Below, one piece after another: positions 37,345 to 47,579 of a DNA stretch of 64,000 nt. Position numbers and translations under genes: made by a program. Position 1 is the first letter of the stretch. Every line of letters begins with the position of its first letter. This stretch comes from Prochlorococcus sp. AG-347-M15. Lineage in GTDB: Bacteria; Cyanobacteriota; Cyanobacteriia; PCC-6307; Cyanobiaceae. The stretch spans positions 62,001 through 126,000 of the forward strand of contig QCCS01000002.1 of NCBI GenBank assembly GCA_003281185.1, given 5' to 3'. The notes under the pieces were generated by a model. That model made no database searches and was not told where the DNA came from. It saw nothing but the letters and a program-made list of their open reading frames with translations.

Positions 37345-38004
37345 ATGCCAAATATTGAATATGAATTAAACGAGAAAATTCATGCCATTATTATTAACCC
37401 TTATCTAACTTGGGAAGATTTCTGCAGGAATTGCGATTTAATAAAAAAATATAATATCAAGAATATTTCTACTTCACTTAATTATTTAGATTATTTTAGA
37501 AATCGTTTGGGCAATTATAGTGCAAACATAAACGCACTCATTTCTTACCCTTTAGCAGATTTACCAGTTACATTTATTGAAGAATTAGTTAATTTTGCAA
37601 AAGATAAAGGGGCTAACGGAATTGAATATATCCCAAACTTTATCAATTTATCCAAAAGAAACTCAGAAACTTTCGCTACTGAAATTGAGCAAGTGCAGTT
37701 ATCTGGATTACCAGTTTCAATAATCATAAATAAATCAAAACTACAAAAAGAAGTTTTGTATGATGCGATAGAAATATCTTTGGAATTAGGAATAAAAAAT
37801 TTTCAATTTGGGGACGGGTTTGGTCCTCCTATTACATTAAATGATGTCGGGGAAATATTAAAAATAACGGGCTCACAAAATCACATCAAAGTTGTAGGTG
37901 GTATAAAAAAACTATCACAAGTTATTGATTTATTTGATAGTGGAGTTAGTTACGTCGGAACTTCTAACTTTTGTGAGATTTTTCAAGAAGTAAAGGTTAT
38001 TTAA
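37345..38004 (+). CDS. DeoC-like aldolase-fold protein, Schiff-base lysine apparently lost
   Basis: A 219-residue TIM barrel annotated in relatives as deoxyribose-phosphate aldolase. The DeoC pattern is recognisable in the phosphate site (KVVGGIKKL), but the active strand that normally reads IKTSTGF is NFQFGDGF, so the lysine that forms the Schiff base is replaced by glutamine. The earlier acidic VDMV-type strand is GIEYIPNF. It may be inactive or have another role. It touches recO: the recO ATG directly follows the stop. Confidence 0.75.
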   Translation: MPNIEYELNEKIHAIIINPYLTWEDFCRNCDLIKKYNIKNISTSLNYLDYFRNRLGNYSANINALISYPLADLPVTFIEELVNFAKDKGANGIEYIPNFINLSKRNSETFATEIEQVQLSGLPVSIIINKSKLQKEVLYDAIEISLELGIKNFQFGDGFGPPITLNDVGEILKITGSQNHIKVVGGIKKLSQVIDLFDSGVSYVGTSNFCEIFQEVKVI

Positions 38005-38790
38005 ATGTCTGGTTCTGGTGAGTGCAGACTAGAAGGTCTCTGTATTAAAGCTTCTCCATTAGGCGAGAATGATAGATTAATAACTATTCTCACTGATGAG
38101 CAAGGGATTGTTAGATTAGCGGTACCTGGTGCTAGACGTCCAAAAAGTAGTCTTGCCGCAGCTACTCCATTAACATATTTAAGTCTGCAGATTTTTGGGA
38201 AAAGAGATCTTAAATCTGTACGTCAAATTAAAATATTAAAAAGCTATTCTGGTCTAGGGAAAAATATTGAATGTCTTGCAGCCGCGCAAGCTATAACCGA
38301 ATTAACTTTTTTATTAGTAGGTAATAATGACAAGCAACAAAACTATTTATCTTGTGTTCTTGCACATCTAGATAGGATTTATTTGTATAAAGAATCTAAA
38401 GAAGAAGATATTAAAATGCTCTCAATGAGTATTCAATCTTTAATCCACCTATTAGCCGTTGGAGGTATAAATTTACCAATTCATCATTGTTGTAAAACTG
38501 GAGAACCTATTATTCCGCCTTTAGGAAATTGGGAATGGAGTTGTTATTATTTGCCAAGTGAAGGGTTTTCGTCCATGGAAGATCCTCAAAGTAATCTAAA
38601 AATAAATGCATCTGAAGTTGCTCTATTACAGAGACTCCTTTTCCCCGAATTACCAATAAAATCTAATGGAGAGTTATTGGGGCCTAAAAAAGTCTGGCTT
38701 AAAATATTATTCATTATTGAGACATGGATCTCTTCTCAATTAGAGAGGGATCTATCTTCACTAAAAATGTTGAGAGAAATATATAGTTAG
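38005..38790 (+). CDS. recO: DNA repair protein RecO
   Basis: Recombination mediator that loads RecA with RecR. The 261-residue protein has the N-terminal OB fold (GLCIKASPLGENDRLITILTDEQGIVRLAVPGARRPKS) and a helical C-terminal domain with a partial zinc-site-like CC pair (HHCCKTGEPI). It starts immediately after the deoC-like stop, so it is in the same operon. Confidence 0.92.
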   Translation: MSGSGECRLEGLCIKASPLGENDRLITILTDEQGIVRLAVPGARRPKSSLAAATPLTYLSLQIFGKRDLKSVRQIKILKSYSGLGKNIECLAAAQAITELTFLLVGNNDKQQNYLSCVLAHLDRIYLYKESKEEDIKMLSMSIQSLIHLLAVGGINLPIHHCCKTGEPIIPPLGNWEWSCYYLPSEGFSSMEDPQSNLKINASEVALLQRLLFPELPIKSNGELLGPKKVWLKILFIIETWISSQLERDLSSLKMLREIYS

Positions 38791-38875
38791 CATTTTTATG
38801 AAGCATTAAAGAATTTAAAAAATATGATCATGGCACCTTTGCCTGTTAACTTAATAAATAGTTAATTCAATTAAT

Positions 38876-40030
38876 GTGGTTCATATTGCCTGGTTAGGGA
38901 AAAAATCACCTTTTTGTGGAAATGTAACCTACGGTAATTCAACTACTAAAGAATTAAAGGCCAGAGGGCATAAAATTAGTTTTATTCATTTCGACAATGC
39001 CTCTAGTGCAAATTTATCAACCCCATTATTTCTGGCAAATGATCCTGATGTAAGTCTCCCATATTTAATTAAATCTCAGGTTTATACAATACCCTCTCCA
39101 AGAGCAGAAAAAGAGCTAAGGCTATCATTGAAAAGATTAAAACCTGACATAGTACATGCAAGCCTAACTTTATCTCCTTTAGACTTTAGACTTCCAGAGC
39201 TTTGTAATGAAATTAATGTTCCTCTTATAGGAACATTTCATCCACCATTTGATGCAAAAAATAGAAATCTAACTGCGAGCACTCAACAATTAACATATCA
39301 ACTTTATGCTCCCTCTTTGGCAAAGTTCGATAAAATAATTATTTTTTCTGAACCTCAAAAAAATGTTCTTGAGAAATTAGGAGTACCTAAAGAAAAACAA
39401 ATAATTATTCCAAACGGTGTTGATGAAAATATTTGGAAACCTTTTTGTGAAAAAAGTAAAAAATATGATCAGGTAAAAAACAAACTTGGAAATGAAAGAA
39501 TATTTTTATATATGGGAAGGATTGCAAATGAGAAAAATATCGAGGCACTGTTACGTTCTTGGCGCAAAACAAAAACTCAAAATTGCAAATTAGTTATTGT
39601 TGGGGATGGACCAATGAAGCCAACACTTGAAAATAGTTTTTCTAACCTTGGTAATGAGAAATTAATTTGGTGGGGTGCCGAATTAGATTTAGAAACTAGG
39701 ATAGCTATAATGCAAATTGCAGAAGTATTTTTCTTACCAAGCTTAGTAGAAGGTTTATCATTATCACTTTTAGAGGCAATGTCTGCTGGTACTGCTTGTG
39801 TAGCTACAGATGCCGGAGCCGATGGTGAAGTTTTAGATAAAGGAGCAGGAATAGTAATTTCAACTGATAATGTTGCTGCACAACTAAAGACTATCATTCC
39901 GATTCTGGTAGAACACCCTTCATTTACAAAAGATCTAGGACAGAAAGCTAGAAAAAGAGTACTTGAAAGATATACGATTTCCAAAAATATAAATTCGCTT
40001 GAAAAAGTTTATATGGAATTAAAAAATTAA
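38876..40030 (+). CDS. GT4-family glycosyltransferase
   Basis: A 384-residue GT-B enzyme. The N-terminal lobe begins with VHIAWLGKKSPFCGN and contains GTFHPPFDAKN. The C-terminal lobe has YMGRIANEKNIEALL, the LVIVGDGP strand and the nucleotide-sugar motif PSLVEGLSLSLLEAMSAGTACVATDAGADGE, seen in pieces, with the retaining EX7E pattern. It resembles glycolipid glycosyltransferases such as SqdX or MgdA relatives, but the acceptor is unknown. The start is GTG. Confidence 0.88.
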   Translation: MVHIAWLGKKSPFCGNVTYGNSTTKELKARGHKISFIHFDNASSANLSTPLFLANDPDVSLPYLIKSQVYTIPSPRAEKELRLSLKRLKPDIVHASLTLSPLDFRLPELCNEINVPLIGTFHPPFDAKNRNLTASTQQLTYQLYAPSLAKFDKIIIFSEPQKNVLEKLGVPKEKQIIIPNGVDENIWKPFCEKSKKYDQVKNKLGNERIFLYMGRIANEKNIEALLRSWRKTKTQNCKLVIVGDGPMKPTLENSFSNLGNEKLIWWGAELDLETRIAIMQIAEVFFLPSLVEGLSLSLLEAMSAGTACVATDAGADGEVLDKGAGIVISTDNVAAQLKTIIPILVEHPSFTKDLGQKARKRVLERYTISKNINSLEKVYMELKN

Positions 40031-40039
40031 TTTGAGAAA

Positions 40040-40852
40040 CTAACTAAACTCTTTACTTCGGTTACTAGCTGAAACTATTGATTCAATTAATGCTGACCTA
40101 ACACTCTTTTTTTCTAGAACCCTTAAAGCTGAAATAGTTGTTCCTCCAGGAGAGGTTACTAAATTTTTAAGCTCTGTAGTAGTTAGTTTTTTTTCTTTTA
40201 TTAAACTTATAGTTCCTAGTATCATTTCCATAACAAGTTCTTCTGAAAGCATTTTTGGCAATCCACCACTTAATCCTCCATCACTTAATGCTTCTATAAA
40301 AAGAGCAATAATTGCTGGGGCCGATGAAGTTAAAGCTAAAAAGATATCAAGGTAATCTTCAGTAAATTCGTAAATCTTACTGGTATTTTCAAATAATTTT
40401 TTTGTAAATTCTTTCTGATCTTTGGTAATTTTTTCGCCCCAAGCAATTCCCGTTAAACCTTTTCCAACAGTTATTGGAATGTTTGTAACAACTCTCACAC
40501 ATTTATGATTAGGAAATTTTTGAGTAAGTTTGTTTATTGAAACTCCAGCAAGAATTGAAACCAATAAATTATCCTTGGTTTTTATATTGTCAGCCTCAGT
40601 TATATCTTTAAGTTGTTGGGGTTTTACTGAGAGAAGTTTAAAATTACAATCCCATATTATTTTTGAGTCTTTAGAGCTTGATTCGAAGACATTTATTTTG
40701 TATATATAGTTTTTCTTTATGTTTTCTAAACTTTTTTTCGAATTTACTACACAAAAGACATTCTCTGGCAGAATTAATTTTCTATCTAAAAGGGGAGTTA
40801 TTATAGCTTTTGCAATATTTCCAAAACCAATAATCGCAATTTTATCTGTCAC
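40040..40852 (-). CDS. proC: Pyrroline-5-carboxylate reductase
   Basis: Last step of proline synthesis. The 270-residue protein has the NAD(P) motif IIGFGNIAKAI at the start and the ProC signature VTSPGGTTISALRVLE near the end, plus LTSSAPAIIALFIEAL in the dimer helix. It is the last gene of the der-ecfT-pipX-yggS-sepF-proC run, seven bases after sepF. Confidence 0.95.
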   Translation of the reverse strand: MTDKIAIIGFGNIAKAIITPLLDRKLILPENVFCVVNSKKSLENIKKNYIYKINVFESSSKDSKIIWDCNFKLLSVKPQQLKDITEADNIKTKDNLLVSILAGVSINKLTQKFPNHKCVRVVTNIPITVGKGLTGIAWGEKITKDQKEFTKKLFENTSKIYEFTEDYLDIFLALTSSAPAIIALFIEALSDGGLSGGLPKMLSEELVMEMILGTISLIKEKKLTTTELKNLVTSPGGTTISALRVLEKKSVRSALIESIVSASNRSKEFS

Positions 40853-40859
40853 AGATTAT

Positions 40860-41435
40860 TCATGAAAACGCACTCAATTTAGAATTACCCCATGCTGGTT
40901 CAGGAGCAGCGTTATTTTCCAAACTAAATTGTTTTGTATTTTTTGAAGTCATACTGGAAGGAGAAGCTTCTTCTGGTGATGAACTAGTTACATTTACACA
41001 ACTTGGAGCAAAAAGAAAAATACTTTCACCCACTCTCTCTTGATGTCCATCAATTGCATATGTTCCCCCGGCAATAAAATCAACTGCTCTTTGAGCCTGA
41101 TCAGGATCCATCATAGTTAAATTAAGGATCACAGTTTTTCTCTCTCTTAAGGCTTGTATAGCTTGAGGCATCTCATCGAAACTTCTTGGTTCCATTAAAC
41201 TTACTTCTGAGGATGAATTTGAAATTCCAGGCATTCCTACAACTTTCGATGATTTATTGTGATTCATGAAATCGAATGGATTTGAATTTGCAAGAGCATT
41301 TGACTTTTTTTCATTTTGTTTGAAATCATTAATATCATTTAATTCATCCTCTAATGGATAATCTAAATCATCAAAATCCTCATCGAGATATTCGTCCCCA
41401 GCAACAACTGCCTTTAATCTAGAAATAAGTGACAC
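40860..41435 (-). CDS. sepF: Cell division protein SepF
   Basis: FtsZ-associated division protein, 191 residues. An acidic N-terminal linker ([19 protein letters not shown]) is followed by the SepF domain with the [24 protein letters not shown] region and [10 protein letters not shown]. The amphipathic N-terminal helix [13 protein letters not shown] is present for membrane binding. The start is GTG. About 150 bases separate it from yggS, unlike the rest of the tight cluster. Confidence 0.94.
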   Translation of the reverse strand: MSLISRLKAVVAGDEYLDEDFDDLDYPLEDELNDINDFKQNEKKSNALANSNPFDFMNHNKSSKVVGMPGISNSSSEVSLMEPRSFDEMPQAIQALRERKTVILNLTMMDPDQAQRAVDFIAGGTYAIDGHQERVGESIFLFAPSCVNVTSSSPEEASPSSMTSKNTKQFSLENNAAPEPAWGNSKLSAFS

Positions 41436-41585
41436 CTTTTAAATCCTCTTGAAATTGATTACTAAGGTATAAAAACCTTAAGTAATAGATTCATTTTTTA
41501 AATGAATAAACTACCTATACTTAAATAACGTTACTTGTACTTTACTGCAAGTTTATAGATAAGATTTTTATAAAAAAATAACTAA

Positions 41586-42221
41586 TTAAGATCTTTGTCC
41601 AAAAATTAATGATCCTAACCTTATCCAAGTTGAACCAGCTTCAACAGCTTCCTGCCAATCCCCTGACATTCCCATTGAACAATCTGGAAGTTGAAGTGAA
41701 TCAGCTAGGGAGCGACATTTTTTAAACAATTCTAAATTTTGTTTTGAGCTAAGCCCTTTAGGATTAATAGTCATCAAACCAGTTAATCTAATATTTTTCA
41801 ATTCTTGAATTTCTCGCCATTTCATCATTAAAAAGTCAGGATTTAAACCTCCTTTAGTAGGGTCATTACTAAACTTAACCTGCAACATAATTATTGGATT
41901 TTTCATCTCTTCGCATGAAATATTAGAAATTTTTTGCAACTTTTCGAATGAATCTACTGAATGAATGTATTGAAAATTTTGCACAATCTTTTTTATTTTA
42001 TTGCTTTGTATTCGTCCAATAAAGTGCCAATGGATTTGTTTAAAGTCTTTCAAGATCAATTGCTTCTCGAAAGCTTCTTGGAACTTACTCTCACCAAAAT
42101 CATTTTGACCTATATCTTGAATAGTCTTGATTTCTTGACTTTTAAATCCTTTACTTACGGCAAGAATATTTACATTAGATGGGATTTTATTTTTTATTTC
42201 TAAATAATTTGAAAGGTTCAC
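41586..42221 (-). CDS. YggS-family PLP homeostasis protein
   Basis: A 211-residue single-domain PLP-binding TIM barrel. The PLP lysine is in ILAVSKGFK near the N-terminus, followed by DFGESKFQEA, WHFIGRIQSNK, and the C-terminal SMGMSGDWQEAVEAGSTWIRLGSLIFG in pieces. In cyanobacteria (PipY) it is encoded with pipX and takes part in PLP and amino-acid balance; here it lies three bases after pipX, fitting the pipX-pipY pair. Confidence 0.93.
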   Translation of the reverse strand: MNLSNYLEIKNKIPSNVNILAVSKGFKSQEIKTIQDIGQNDFGESKFQEAFEKQLILKDFKQIHWHFIGRIQSNKIKKIVQNFQYIHSVDSFEKLQKISNISCEEMKNPIIMLQVKFSNDPTKGGLNPDFLMMKWREIQELKNIRLTGLMTINPKGLSSKQNLELFKKCRSLADSLQLPDCSMGMSGDWQEAVEAGSTWIRLGSLIFGQRS

Positions 42222-42224
42222 CTA

Positions 42225-42491
42225 TTATAAAAAAGTTTGTGTGAATAAATTTTCCCATTTAGAAAGCTCTTCAGATCCCTTTCTTCTTGCTTTTTGAAGA
42301 TTTAATTCGGCCTGATTACGGGCATCTAAATAAGGTATCACTTCAAAAAAAACTTCTCTTTGCCTAATTTCCACCAAGAAGAACATTTTTTGAGCATATA
42401 ATGTCGCATAGATATCTCTGCCGTCGTTTCCCGGAGATACTTGATACAACATTCCAAATGTTGGGTGGTTTAAATAACGTTCAGAACTCAA
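42225..42491 (-). CDS. pipX: PII-interacting protein X
   Basis: An 88-residue coactivator that binds either the nitrogen regulator NtcA or PII, depending on 2-oxoglutarate. The N-terminal Tudor-like domain (ERYLNHPTFGMLYQV) and the following YATLYAQKMFFLVE are typical, with the two C-terminal helices (AELNLQKARRKGSEEL). It is followed by yggS (pipY) after three bases. This is relevant to the NtcA-type box seen upstream of the DUF4278 gene elsewhere in the window. Confidence 0.95.
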   Translation of the reverse strand: MSSERYLNHPTFGMLYQVSPGNDGRDIYATLYAQKMFFLVEIRQREVFFEVIPYLDARNQAELNLQKARRKGSEELSKWENLFTQTFL

Positions 42492-42508
42492 ACTAAATTT
42501 ACTGTTAT

Positions 42509-43423
42509 TTATAATGCACCATACAGTTTTCTAAGAAAAATTGCTATGCAAATAAAACAAATCGATAATGTATTAACAATTACATTAAGAGATGTAGAAG
42601 GATAAGAAGTTTTAAATCTATCAGTTTGTATATAAATTTTTTTCTTAGATAGCAATGATTCTGATCCTTGATCAATTCTCAAAAATATATTCTGAAATAA
42701 TCTTTCCACCAAAATAAGTAATAGATTAAAAGATTTCTTAAATCCTAAATTTCGGAAATTTATTGATCTAACAGAAACTGATCTAATAATATTTTGTAAT
42801 TCTTCTTGAACTAAAGGAATAAAACGTAATGCAATTAATAACTGAAAAAGCCACTTACTTATTGGCAATCCAATTTTCCTAAATGGATACATAAACCAAC
42901 TTAAGCCCCACACAATGTCTTCTTGTAATGTAGTTAAAAGCATCAAATTCACACTGTGAATAACAGTAAATATCAAAGTAGAGGTTTTAATCCCTAGTTC
43001 AAAAGCTTTTCTTGATAAGTTAAAAGGACCAAAATTTATAAAAAATACCTTCTGCGAGGGAATTTGCAAAATATTCCATTTTTTATAGCTTTCCATTACT
43101 ACTTGCAATTCGTTAGGGTTTCTTAAAATTCCATCAAGAGATTGAATATCAGAAGAAGCAAGAATTGATATACATCCAATAAATAAAGATAAACATGAGA
43201 GAAAAAATAATGATCGCCACCAGACTCTAGATGGCAATAAACTTAAAAAAGTTATTAATAGTAAGCAACCCACTAAACTCAATCTCCATATCGGACCTGC
43301 CCATATTGGAGTTATTAAAAATATCATTACTATAATTATTTTTAATCTACTATCTATAATTCTTAGCCAACTTCTATTGCCATAAACGTATTGACCAACA
43401 GAAAATTTGGTTAGTAAATTCAT
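42509..43423 (-). CDS. CbiQ/EcfT-family transporter transmembrane protein
   Basis: Energy-coupling-factor-type membrane protein of 304 residues with about five helices and the coupling segment ALRFIPLVQEELQNIIRSVSVRS. In ECF systems it links an ATPase pair to a substrate-binding S component for cobalt or vitamins. No ATPase or S component is adjacent. Its start codon overlaps the der stop by one base, a stable arrangement in cyanobacteria. Confidence 0.87.
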   Translation of the reverse strand: MNLLTKFSVGQYVYGNRSWLRIIDSRLKIIIVMIFLITPIWAGPIWRLSLVGCLLLITFLSLLPSRVWWRSLFFLSCLSLFIGCISILASSDIQSLDGILRNPNELQVVMESYKKWNILQIPSQKVFFINFGPFNLSRKAFELGIKTSTLIFTVIHSVNLMLLTTLQEDIVWGLSWFMYPFRKIGLPISKWLFQLLIALRFIPLVQEELQNIIRSVSVRSINFRNLGFKKSFNLLLILVERLFQNIFLRIDQGSESLLSKKKIYIQTDRFKTSYPSTSLNVIVNTLSICFICIAIFLRKLYGAL

Positions 43424-44796
43424 TAATCTTTTTGAATTAACTCAATATTTTCCCTTTCGACTTCTTTACTTAATGATCTTTGTTGTTTTCCTCTCCAAAG
43501 TAAAATGAGTGGTGTGCCTTCAAAGCCTAAATTTAATCTAATTTGTTTTTCAATATATCTTCTATAAGTTATTCCGAATAATTTAGGGTCATTTACAAAA
43601 AGAGTAAAAGTAGGCGGTTTATTCTTTACTTGAGTACCGTAATAAAGCCTCCCTTGCTTGCCACTTCTCTTCGTTGGAGGACTTTTCCAACTCATTGATT
43701 CTTTAAGTACTTCATTAACTACAGATGTTGTGACTCTTCTTCTATGTTGATTTACAGCATTCAGAGCATGCTCAAAAATATTATCAACTCTTTGACCAGT
43801 CAGGGCAGATATAAAAATCATTTTTGACCAGTGTAAAAAATAAAGTTTAGATCTAAGTTCTTTTTCTACTTGATAAATTGTTGAACTATTTTTTTCTACA
43901 AGATCCCATTTATTAACAACAATAATACAAGCTCTGCCTTGTTCTTCTATTCGTCCAGCCAGCTTCTGGTCTTGATCAGTTACTCCATCTAAAGCATCTA
44001 TAACCAAAACACAAACATCACTTCTATCTATAGATTTAAAAGCCCTATTAATACCAAAGAATTCAGTGCCATATTTAACATTTTTCTTTCTTCTAATCCC
44101 CGCAGTATCAATAATTTTCCAATGATTATCACCTTTTTTAATAAGCGTATCTATTGAATCAGTTGTGGTACCACTAATATCACTAACTATTGCTCTTTTT
44201 TCTCCACAGATTGAATTTAACAAACTGGATTTACCAACATTTGGCCTACCAATAATTGACATCATTATCTTTTCTTCTTCATCCTGAATATTATTCTCAG
44301 GAAGTTCACCAATAACGAGATCTAAAAGATCACCAGTACCTGAACCATGAATAGCCGAAACAGGGTTAGGTTCGCCCAATCCTAATTTCCAAAATTCTGA
44401 AGCTAGTGATATTCCTAGAGTAGTAGATTCGCATTTATTAACCGCAACAATTGTTCTACAGCTTGAGTTTCTTAACCATTTTGCTATTGATAAATCACCA
44501 TCAGTAACGCCTTGATTCCCATCAACCACAAGTAACGCAAGTGAAGCTTCTTCTAGAGCCAAAAAAACTTGTGTCCTTATCTCTGGGAGAAATTCACTAT
44601 CATCATCAAAAACTAAACCTCCAGTATCAACTATTTGAAATTCCTTGCCTCCCCATGAAGCATTTTGATAAGTTCTATCTCTTGTAACACCAGGCTTATC
44701 AAATACTATTGCATCATTACTTTGGCAAAGACGATTAACTAAGGTAGATTTCCCAACGTTCGGTCTTCCAATAATTGCTATTGTAGGAAGAATCAA
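43423..44796 (-). CDS. der: Ribosome biogenesis GTPase Der (EngA)
   Basis: Double-GTPase factor for 50S assembly. The 457-residue protein has two G domains, each with GRPNVGKS (about residues 9 and 184), DTGG and DTAGIRRK switch motifs, and NKCE/NKWD specificity motifs, then the KH-like C-terminal domain. Length is normal. It leads the ecfT-pipX-yggS-sepF-proC series. Confidence 0.97.
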   Translation of the reverse strand: MILPTIAIIGRPNVGKSTLVNRLCQSNDAIVFDKPGVTRDRTYQNASWGGKEFQIVDTGGLVFDDDSEFLPEIRTQVFLALEEASLALLVVDGNQGVTDGDLSIAKWLRNSSCRTIVAVNKCESTTLGISLASEFWKLGLGEPNPVSAIHGSGTGDLLDLVIGELPENNIQDEEEKIMMSIIGRPNVGKSSLLNSICGEKRAIVSDISGTTTDSIDTLIKKGDNHWKIIDTAGIRRKKNVKYGTEFFGINRAFKSIDRSDVCVLVIDALDGVTDQDQKLAGRIEEQGRACIIVVNKWDLVEKNSSTIYQVEKELRSKLYFLHWSKMIFISALTGQRVDNIFEHALNAVNQHRRRVTTSVVNEVLKESMSWKSPPTKRSGKQGRLYYGTQVKNKPPTFTLFVNDPKLFGITYRRYIEKQIRLNLGFEGTPLILLWRGKQQRSLSKEVERENIELIQKD

Positions 44797-44866
44797 TTCT
44801 TCTCTCCAAAGTAGTATCCATTACAACTATACCTTTAATAGAATCATTTACCTTATTAAAAAAAAT

Positions 44867-45352
44867 TTATTTAATTTCTGGATCACCTAAATGTCCTATT
44901 GCTGGATTATGAGGAGGTGAACTAGGAATTGGCACTAATCCATTATCTTTTGAAAAACAATCATTTTCAATCGCCCAATAAATCAACCAATTTACTGCAG
45001 TCGCTCTCCTAGTTCTTCTTGGATAGAGTTCATTAATCTTATAGCCTTTAAAATTAAGAAAATTTTTCAATCCCTGTTTATAGTCTTTTGGAATTGATCG
45101 AGTCAAATGCACTGAAGCTGGTCGTTCTGAAATGATTTGAGGAGCTTTTTCAAATTTTTCTGACCAATAAGAAGGTGTTAATGCGCTAAAGTTCCAATCA
45201 TTTATAGATAGTTTCTTGGAATAAAAAAGTCTTTCCCAAACTAATTCACAAACAAATACATCACTAACCTTATCTTCGAGAATAAGAAATAATAGTTTTT
45301 TACATATTGGCCATGTGAATTGATTCTCAATGAATTTTTCTTTTTTATGCAT
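44867..45352 (-). CDS. DUF1823 family protein
   Basis: A 161-residue soluble protein found in cyanobacteria and plants and recognised as DUF1823. It contains FTWPICKKLLFLILEDKVSDVFVCELVWERL, in pieces, and the conserved YPRRTRRATAVNWL segment, ending in PPHNPAIGHLGDPEI. Function unknown. Its start overlaps the cobI stop by one base. Confidence 0.82.
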   Translation of the reverse strand: MHKKEKFIENQFTWPICKKLLFLILEDKVSDVFVCELVWERLFYSKKLSINDWNFSALTPSYWSEKFEKAPQIISERPASVHLTRSIPKDYKQGLKNFLNFKGYKINELYPRRTRRATAVNWLIYWAIENDCFSKDNGLVPIPSSPPHNPAIGHLGDPEIK

Positions 45353-46107
45353 TAATCGAATCTTATCAAAATCAAAGAAAAATAAGGCATAACGTCTTTA
45401 TCATATTGAGATGCATATTGAATGATTTGATTAGGCGTACCAACACTCAAAGCAATTAATGATTTTTTGATAATATCCTCTTTTTTTAAAGTTTCCCTAA
45501 CTAACTTCCATCGTTTTCCAATTTTCATAATAGCCAAAACCGTTTTATTTTCTCTACTTTCCTTTATTAGGGATGTTAATTCTGAATTGGAAGAGGGGCA
45601 CTCTTTGATTATTAAAGTCTCACCTTTTTTAACTAAATCAAAATTATTCAAAGCTGCTGTTGCAGATAGAGAAGAAATACCCGGTATGGTTTTGGTAATT
45701 ATTTCTGGATAATTATGCTTTATTATCCTCAAAATATTAGAAGAACTTGCAAATATTGAGGTATCTCCTAGGCAAAGTAAAACAACTGATTCACCTTTTT
45801 TTATAAATTTCACAATTTTTTCTGCTGCGTTAGACCATATTTCATCAGGATCAAAATCCTTCCTAGCCATTGGGAAAATAATAGGTATATTTTTTTTAAA
45901 TTTAGTATATTTCTTAACTATTTCGGCAGCGAAACTCTTTTTATTATCATCTGATATTGGAAAAACTATAACTTTAGCTCTTTTGATTGCATCAATAGCA
46001 GCAATTGTTAAAAGCGATGGATCTCCTGGACCAACACCAACGATGGTCAATGATGTTGAATCACTTTTAAAACCTGAAAATACTTTTAAAAATTTTTTTA
46101 TTAACAT
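45352..46107 (-). CDS. cobI: Precorrin-2 C20-methyltransferase
   Basis: SAM-dependent tetrapyrrole methylase of corrin (pseudocobalamin) synthesis, 251 residues. It begins with the class motif TIVGVGPGDPSLLTIAAIDAIKRA and has VVLLCLGDTSIFA and KTIPGISSLSATAA, which match CbiL/CobI. Length is typical. It is coupled to DUF1823 downstream and 17 bases after miaE upstream. Confidence 0.92.
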   Translation of the reverse strand: MLIKKFLKVFSGFKSDSTSLTIVGVGPGDPSLLTIAAIDAIKRAKVIVFPISDDNKKSFAAEIVKKYTKFKKNIPIIFPMARKDFDPDEIWSNAAEKIVKFIKKGESVVLLCLGDTSIFASSSNILRIIKHNYPEIITKTIPGISSLSATAALNNFDLVKKGETLIIKECPSSNSELTSLIKESRENKTVLAIMKIGKRWKLVRETLKKEDIIKKSLIALSVGTPNQIIQYASQYDKDVMPYFSLILIRFD

Positions 46108-46124
46108 TCTGAATTTAACTATTT

Positions 46125-46733
46125 CTAGCTATGGACCCTAGGCATCATACATGTCTTAGCAAGGATTTTTGACTCAATCTTAGACAATTCCTCTAGCCTT
46201 TTGAAAGTTTCATTTTTAGAGAATTTAGTTTGCGCTAGTCTCCAATAAACACCAAAATGTCTTGCCTCACTCTCAAGCAGAGACTCATAAAGATCTTTAA
46301 AAGATTTATCTTCAAAATTCAAAGCAAGCAAACTCAATCTTTCATGACTTCTTGCTTCAATCAGTCCTGCGATTAAGAAACTATCAAGCATTCTATTGGG
46401 CTCCTCCTTTCTTATATTCTTCGATAATTCAGCTCCATATGGAGGCGGTTTTAAGGATTCAAGAGAATATCCAAGATCCTTCAAAAAATAAAGTATTTTT
46501 TCAAAATGATCTAATTCCTCTCTCGCTATTGGACTTAGCACTTCTGCCAGATTAGATTCTGATGGATATCTAAACATCAATTGAATAGCTACTCCTGCTG
46601 CTTTTCTTTCACAATGAGCATGGTCAATCAGAATATCTATTGGATTAGATAATGCGAGATTAATCCATTCATCAGATGTTAATGAGAATAAATATTTAAT
46701 ATGGGTTGAAGGCCTTTTAAAATCCACTAGCAT
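46125..46733 (-). CDS. miaE: tRNA-(ms2io6A)-hydroxylase
   Basis: Nonheme di-iron hydroxylase modifying the isopentenyl group at A37 of tRNA. The 202-residue protein is helical with the di-iron ligands in the segments DHAHCERKAAG, AREELDHFEKIL, EARSHERLS and ESEARHFGVYW. Length and motifs match MiaE. It lies directly after aroQ, one base apart. Confidence 0.9.
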   Translation of the reverse strand: MLVDFKRPSTHIKYLFSLTSDEWINLALSNPIDILIDHAHCERKAAGVAIQLMFRYPSESNLAEVLSPIAREELDHFEKILYFLKDLGYSLESLKPPPYGAELSKNIRKEEPNRMLDSFLIAGLIEARSHERLSLLALNFEDKSFKDLYESLLESEARHFGVYWRLAQTKFSKNETFKRLEELSKIESKILAKTCMMPRVHS

Positions 46734-47174
46734 TTAATCTTTACTGCTCAAATGTTCAATTATTCCATCAAGAGCAAGAGAATAACTTGATATGCCGAAG
46801 CCACTTATTATTCCTATGGCTTTATCAGTAAGATAAGAATCTTTTCGAAATTCTTCCCTACTAAAAATATTTGAAATATGTAACTCAACAAATGGAATTT
46901 TTGATCCAATTAAAGCATCTCTGATGGAAATAGAGGTATGAGTAAAAGCGCCAGCATTTATAAGGATGCCTTGGATACTTTTTACAGAATTCTGAATTTT
47001 ATCTACTATTTCGCCTTCATGATTACTTTGAAAACATTCAAGATGAATACTCTTTTCTTGAGCAACTTTAGTTAATTCTTTTTCTATATCACTTAATGTT
47101 TTATTGCCATAAATTTCTGGTTCTCTAGTTCCCAAAAGATTTAGATTTGGTCCATTTATTAATAAGATATTCAT
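46734..47174 (-). CDS. aroQ: 3-dehydroquinate dehydratase, type II
   Basis: Third step of the shikimate pathway. The 146-residue protein starts [15 protein letters not shown]; the catalytic tyrosine is in REPEIYG, with NAGAFTHTS and the histidine in ELHISN. The track extends 22 residues upstream ([10 protein letters not shown]), but the family begins exactly at [10 protein letters not shown], so I place the start at 47174. It is divergent from the tRNA-Tyr/tRNA-Thr pair. Confidence 0.95.
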   Translation of the reverse strand: MNILLINGPNLNLLGTREPEIYGNKTLSDIEKELTKVAQEKSIHLECFQSNHEGEIVDKIQNSVKSIQGILINAGAFTHTSISIRDALIGSKIPFVELHISNIFSREEFRKDSYLTDKAIGIISGFGISSYSLALDGIIEHLSSKD

Positions 47175-47276
47175 CAGCAATAAAGTCTTTTCTTTATAAA
47201 TGCTATCTAGAAAGAAACAAAAAAACCAAAACATTTTCACACAAAGTGTCCGTTAACTGATAAGTTCAAATAGTGG

Positions 47277-47358
47277 GGGTCGGTGCCCGAGTGGTTAAAG
47301 GGGGCGGACTGTAAATCCGCTGGCTCTGCCTACGTTGGTTCAAATCCAACCCGGCCCA
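47277..47358 (+). tRNA. tRNA-Tyr (GTA)
   Basis: Acceptor stem GGGTCGG pairs with CCGGCCC (one G-U). The anticodon stem GCGGA/TCCGC carries loop CTGTAAA with anticodon GTA. There is a long class II variable arm and the T-loop TTCAAAT. The CCA end is not encoded. It lies nine bases upstream of tRNA-Thr. Confidence 0.97.
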
Positions 47359-47367
47359 CTTTGAATT

Positions 47368-47439
<72 letters not shown>

Positions 47440-47579
47440 TAGCCCAAAGCTTAACTACCGCATGGGTTTTAAAGAATTTTGAGAGAAGAAAACATACACT
47501 CCATTTCAAGTACTTATAAGTGAATATATGGACATAATAGCCAAATCGCACTAATATTCTCACTAATAGCACTTATGAA

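Noticed and set aside
47181-47240. 22-residue N-terminal extension of aroQ
   Set aside because: Not part of the type II dehydroquinase family; the [12 protein letters not shown] start is conserved.
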